Source: Actinomycetota bacterium
GTDB lineage: Bacteria > Actinomycetota > Humimicrobiia > Humimicrobiales > Humimicrobiaceae
Assembly: GCA_014360385.1 (NCBI GenBank)
Contig: JACIXO010000054.1
Coordinates: forward strand, 1 to 7,862
Reading direction: 5' to 3'
DNA: 7,862 nt
Under the pieces are notes generated by a model. That model ran no database searches. It saw nothing but the letters and a program-made list of their open reading frames with translations, and had not been told where the DNA came from. This document shows positions 6,208 through 7,862 of this stretch, one piece after another. Each line of letters opens with the position of its first letter. Positions within the stretch are counted from its first letter, which is position 1. The translations under genes and the position numbers were made by a program.

Positions 6208-7389
6208 TTGAGACCGCATTTTAACTTATCGCTTAAGGGTAAAATACTTCTATGGTTCTTACTTGTTATATTTATTTCCTTCGCACTATATGGCACTCTT
6301 ATTTATTTTGTATACAAATTTAACTTAAGAGGTGAACACTATTTCAGAGCTTTAAGAGATCATCCAGGACTGGAGCAGGCAATAATTGATAGGATAAGAG
6401 AGTTAGAGAGGATGGGTCCTAAAAGATTTGTCCCTCCCATAACTATTCTACCTTCAGGGCTTTTTACAAGGGTGTTTTTTAGTATTACTGGTGGAGTACT
6501 TGCTATTGTGATAGTAGCTGCTTCTGGAGGATTTCTATTTCTTAAGCGCATGCTAAATCAAATTGATTTGATAACAAAAAATGTAAAGGAAATTGATGAG
6601 AAAAGACTACACTTAAGACTTAATCTTAAGGGAAAAGACCCAATTTCAAATATGGCAAAGACATTTGACAATATGCTGGATAAACTTGAAGCTTCATTTA
6701 AAAACCAGAAGCAGCTTATACAAAATGTTTCACATGAGCTAAATACCCCCCTTGCTGTAATAAAGACAAAGATTGATGTCTTAAGGCAGAAGAAAACTGC
6801 AACTAGAAAAGAATATGAGGAAACGCTCGAGATAATCAACGATGAGATTATGAGGCTATCTAAAATTACGGAGGAACTTTTAGTACTTTCACAACTTGAG
6901 GAAAACGGAAACAAAGACGGGTTTGTTGTGATTGATTTAAAGGGTGTTCTAAATAAGATGCTTAAACTCTTTGAGGCAAGAATTGCAGCAAAAAATCTTC
7001 ATATTGAAACTTTCCTCTGTGAAAAATCTCAGGTTTCAGGAATTAATACACAGATAGAGCAGCTTTTGTTTAACTTACTTGATAATGCTGTAAAGTACAG
7101 CGACTCTGGAGGTGAGCTTATAATAAGACTTAAAAATGATTCCGAAGGGAAAAATGTGATACTCAGCCTGACAAACACTGCTAAAAGTATAAAAAAAGAT
7201 CATTTATCTAACATATTCGAGAGGTTCTACAAAGCTTCCAACAGTCAGAAAGAAAAAGGTTTTGGACTCGGTCTTTCCATAGCTAAAAAGATTGTGGAAA
7301 ACCACAGTGGCAAAATTGAAGCTAGCTACGATGAAGATAAAAAAGCTGTAACATTTAAGATCGTCTTTCCGCTGGTAAATAAAACCTGA
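6208..7389 (+). CDS. Membrane sensor histidine kinase
   Basis: This 393-residue protein is a membrane sensor kinase and the partner of the preceding regulator, whose stop is 5 bases upstream. It has two membrane segments (about 13-37 and 87-112) flanking a short outer loop of about 50 residues, then a HAMP linker (about 113-165), the HisKA dimerisation domain with phosphoacceptor His176 in SHELNTP, and a HATPase domain. The N-box reads NLLDNAVKYS (289-298), the F-box IFERFYKA (336-343) and the G2 box GFGLGLSIAKKIV (351-363). The G1 position, normally DxGxGI, reads NTAKSI (323-328), so the usual Asp and both Gly are absent. Variants with Asn here are known in Firmicute kinases of the VanS kind, so activity is still likely. 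The small loop suggests sensing at or in the membrane; the signal is unknown. Start TTG as discussed for the ribosome site. Confidence 0.93.
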   Translation: MRPHFNLSLKGKILLWFLLVIFISFALYGTLIYFVYKFNLRGEHYFRALRDHPGLEQAIIDRIRELERMGPKRFVPPITILPSGLFTRVFFSITGGVLAIVIVAASGGFLFLKRMLNQIDLITKNVKEIDEKRLHLRLNLKGKDPISNMAKTFDNMLDKLEASFKNQKQLIQNVSHELNTPLAVIKTKIDVLRQKKTATRKEYEETLEIINDEIMRLSKITEELLVLSQLEENGNKDGFVVIDLKGVLNKMLKLFEARIAAKNLHIETFLCEKSQVSGINTQIEQLLFNLLDNAVKYSDSGGELIIRLKNDSEGKNVILSLTNTAKSIKKDHLSNIFERFYKASNSQKEKGFGLGLSIAKKIVENHSGKIEASYDEDKKAVTFKIVFPLVNKT

Positions 7390-7695
7390 AATCATTTTAC
7401 ATTTAAAACAATTTTCCTTCCTTCTACTTATTTCTCTCTTCTATATCGGCATTTACTGCGTTTGTTTCTGGTTTCTGATAGGTGTTTATTGTTTATGATC
7501 TTTCCTTTAAGGTTTAGTGTCAAAGATTATAAGGATAAGGCCCTCCTGTGCAAGTTTATTTATTTCATCTTGAGCTTGTTTAATGTCGAAGATTGTAAGG
7601 GTAAGGATTTTGTACTAATTACTATGGACTAAAACTAAATACATGTATTTTTACTTATATCTACTAAAAAATATATACAAAATATATAAAAAGTA
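7390..7695. other. Gene-free region with short repeats
   Basis: No complete gene and no clear terminator after the kinase were found. On the minus strand, 7507-7614 is open for 35 codons (reading ILTLTIFDIKQAQDE and EGLILIIFDTKP in part) but has no start codon, so it may be a remnant or chance. The region holds two 27-base near-identical repeats, and its right end (about 7655-7695) is very A/T rich, which could act as an UP element for the promoter at 7696. Confidence 0.5.
7514..7606. repeat. Pair of 27-base direct repeats
   Basis: 7514-7540 and 7580-7606 match at 23 of 27 positions. All four differences are A/G transitions, and the copies lie exactly 66 bases apart (22 codons). The core GATTATAAGGATAAGG (7525-7540) recurs as GATTGTAAGGGTAAGG (7591-7606) and again as GACTATAAGGATAAGA (7786-7801). 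Confidence 0.75.
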
Positions 7696-7724
7696 TTGAC
7701 AAAAATTGGAGTATGATTTATTCT
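7696..7724 (+). promoter_or_regulatory. Sigma-70-type promoter
   Basis: A perfect -35 box TTGACA (7696-7701) is followed by a 17-base spacer and TATTCT (7719-7724), 4 of 6 matches to the -10 consensus. A/T-rich tracts precede it. Predicted transcription starts near 7731 and leads out of the window to the right. Confidence 0.65.
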
Positions 7725-7730
7725 ATAAAA

Positions 7731-7823
7731 ACCATCCTTATAAATACCTAATTAAACATAAGCATTTATGAATAATTATATTTCTGACTATAAGGATAAG
7801 ACACCTCTCTCTGGGAGAGGAGA
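7731..7823 (+). promoter_or_regulatory. Structured 5' leader with a ribosome-site hairpin
   Basis: Just after the predicted transcript start, ATCCTTATA (7734-7742) pairs perfectly with TATAAGGAT (7789-7797), a 9-bp closing stem. Inside it CATAA (7757-7761) and TTATG (7766-7770) form a small hairpin around GCAT. Next, CCTCTC (7804-7809) pairs with GAGAGG (7815-7820), which contains the purine-rich ribosome-site candidate before ATG 7824. The layout resembles a cis-acting control RNA, but it matches no riboswitch class that I recognise. Confidence 0.4.
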
Positions 7824-7862
7824 ATGTACAGAGCTGAAAAATTTACCTGTAGAATCTTTCAA
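7824..7862 (+). CDS. Possible start of a gene running off the window
   Basis: ATG at 7824 opens a frame of 13 codons (MYRAEKFTCRIFQ) that is still open at the window edge. GGGAG (7813-7817) lies 6 bases before it, and a good promoter stands about 100 bases upstream. Too little is visible to suggest a product, and the frame may prove to be chance. Confidence 0.35.
   Translation, partial: MYRAEKFTCRIFQ

Noticed and set aside
7404..7490. Minus-strand stretch reading protein-like (NAVNADIEERNK) before a stop
   Set aside because: About 21 codons between stops with no start codon; too short to support a gene.

Overview
The window is AT-rich DNA that most resembles a low-GC Firmicute, probably an anaerobic clostridial or thermoanaerobacterial type. 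Reasons: strong AAGGAGG-type ribosome sites, several TTG starts, an unfused MacA/ATPase/MacB layout, an adaptor with a lipoprotein signal, and a DUF2680-like exported protein. Genus cannot be told from the sequence.

Layout. 45-932 (+) encodes a stand-alone DUF89/ARMT1-like metal-dependent phosphatase, closed by a strong intrinsic terminator (991-1059). 1120-1815 (-) encodes a secreted helical protein with a duplicated DGxxTQxxAD motif (DUF2680-like). A 368-base divergent spacer (1816-2183) holds three direct copies and one inverted copy of a TTTACCAGARAT element. From 2184 an efflux operon runs on the + strand: a MacA-like lipoprotein adaptor (2184-3695), an ABC ATPase cut off just after its Q-loop (3709-4059), and a full-length MacB-like permease (4035-5306). 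After a 227-base gap containing repeated TGTAAC boxes come an OmpR/PhoB-type response regulator (5534-6202) and its sensor histidine kinase (6208-7389). The last 473 bases hold no full gene. They contain a family of short repeats, a consensus-like promoter (7696-7724), a leader able to fold into a stem followed by a hairpin that would hide the ribosome site, and possibly the first 13 codons of a gene leaving the window.

How it works together. Adaptor, ATPase and permease would normally form a MacAB-type tripartite pump for peptides, drugs or lipids. The adjacent two-component system would sense envelope stress and control the pump, and perhaps also the divergent secreted protein. The notable break is the ATPase: it keeps Walker A and the Q-loop but lacks the ABC signature, Walker B and H-loop, so it cannot drive the pump by itself. 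The tail of its reading frame is an out-of-frame reading of the permease start, which points to an internal deletion of a few hundred bases joining the two genes. Either the pump is dead, it borrows another ATPase, or the deletion is an assembly error. The rest of the operon and the two-component system look intact.
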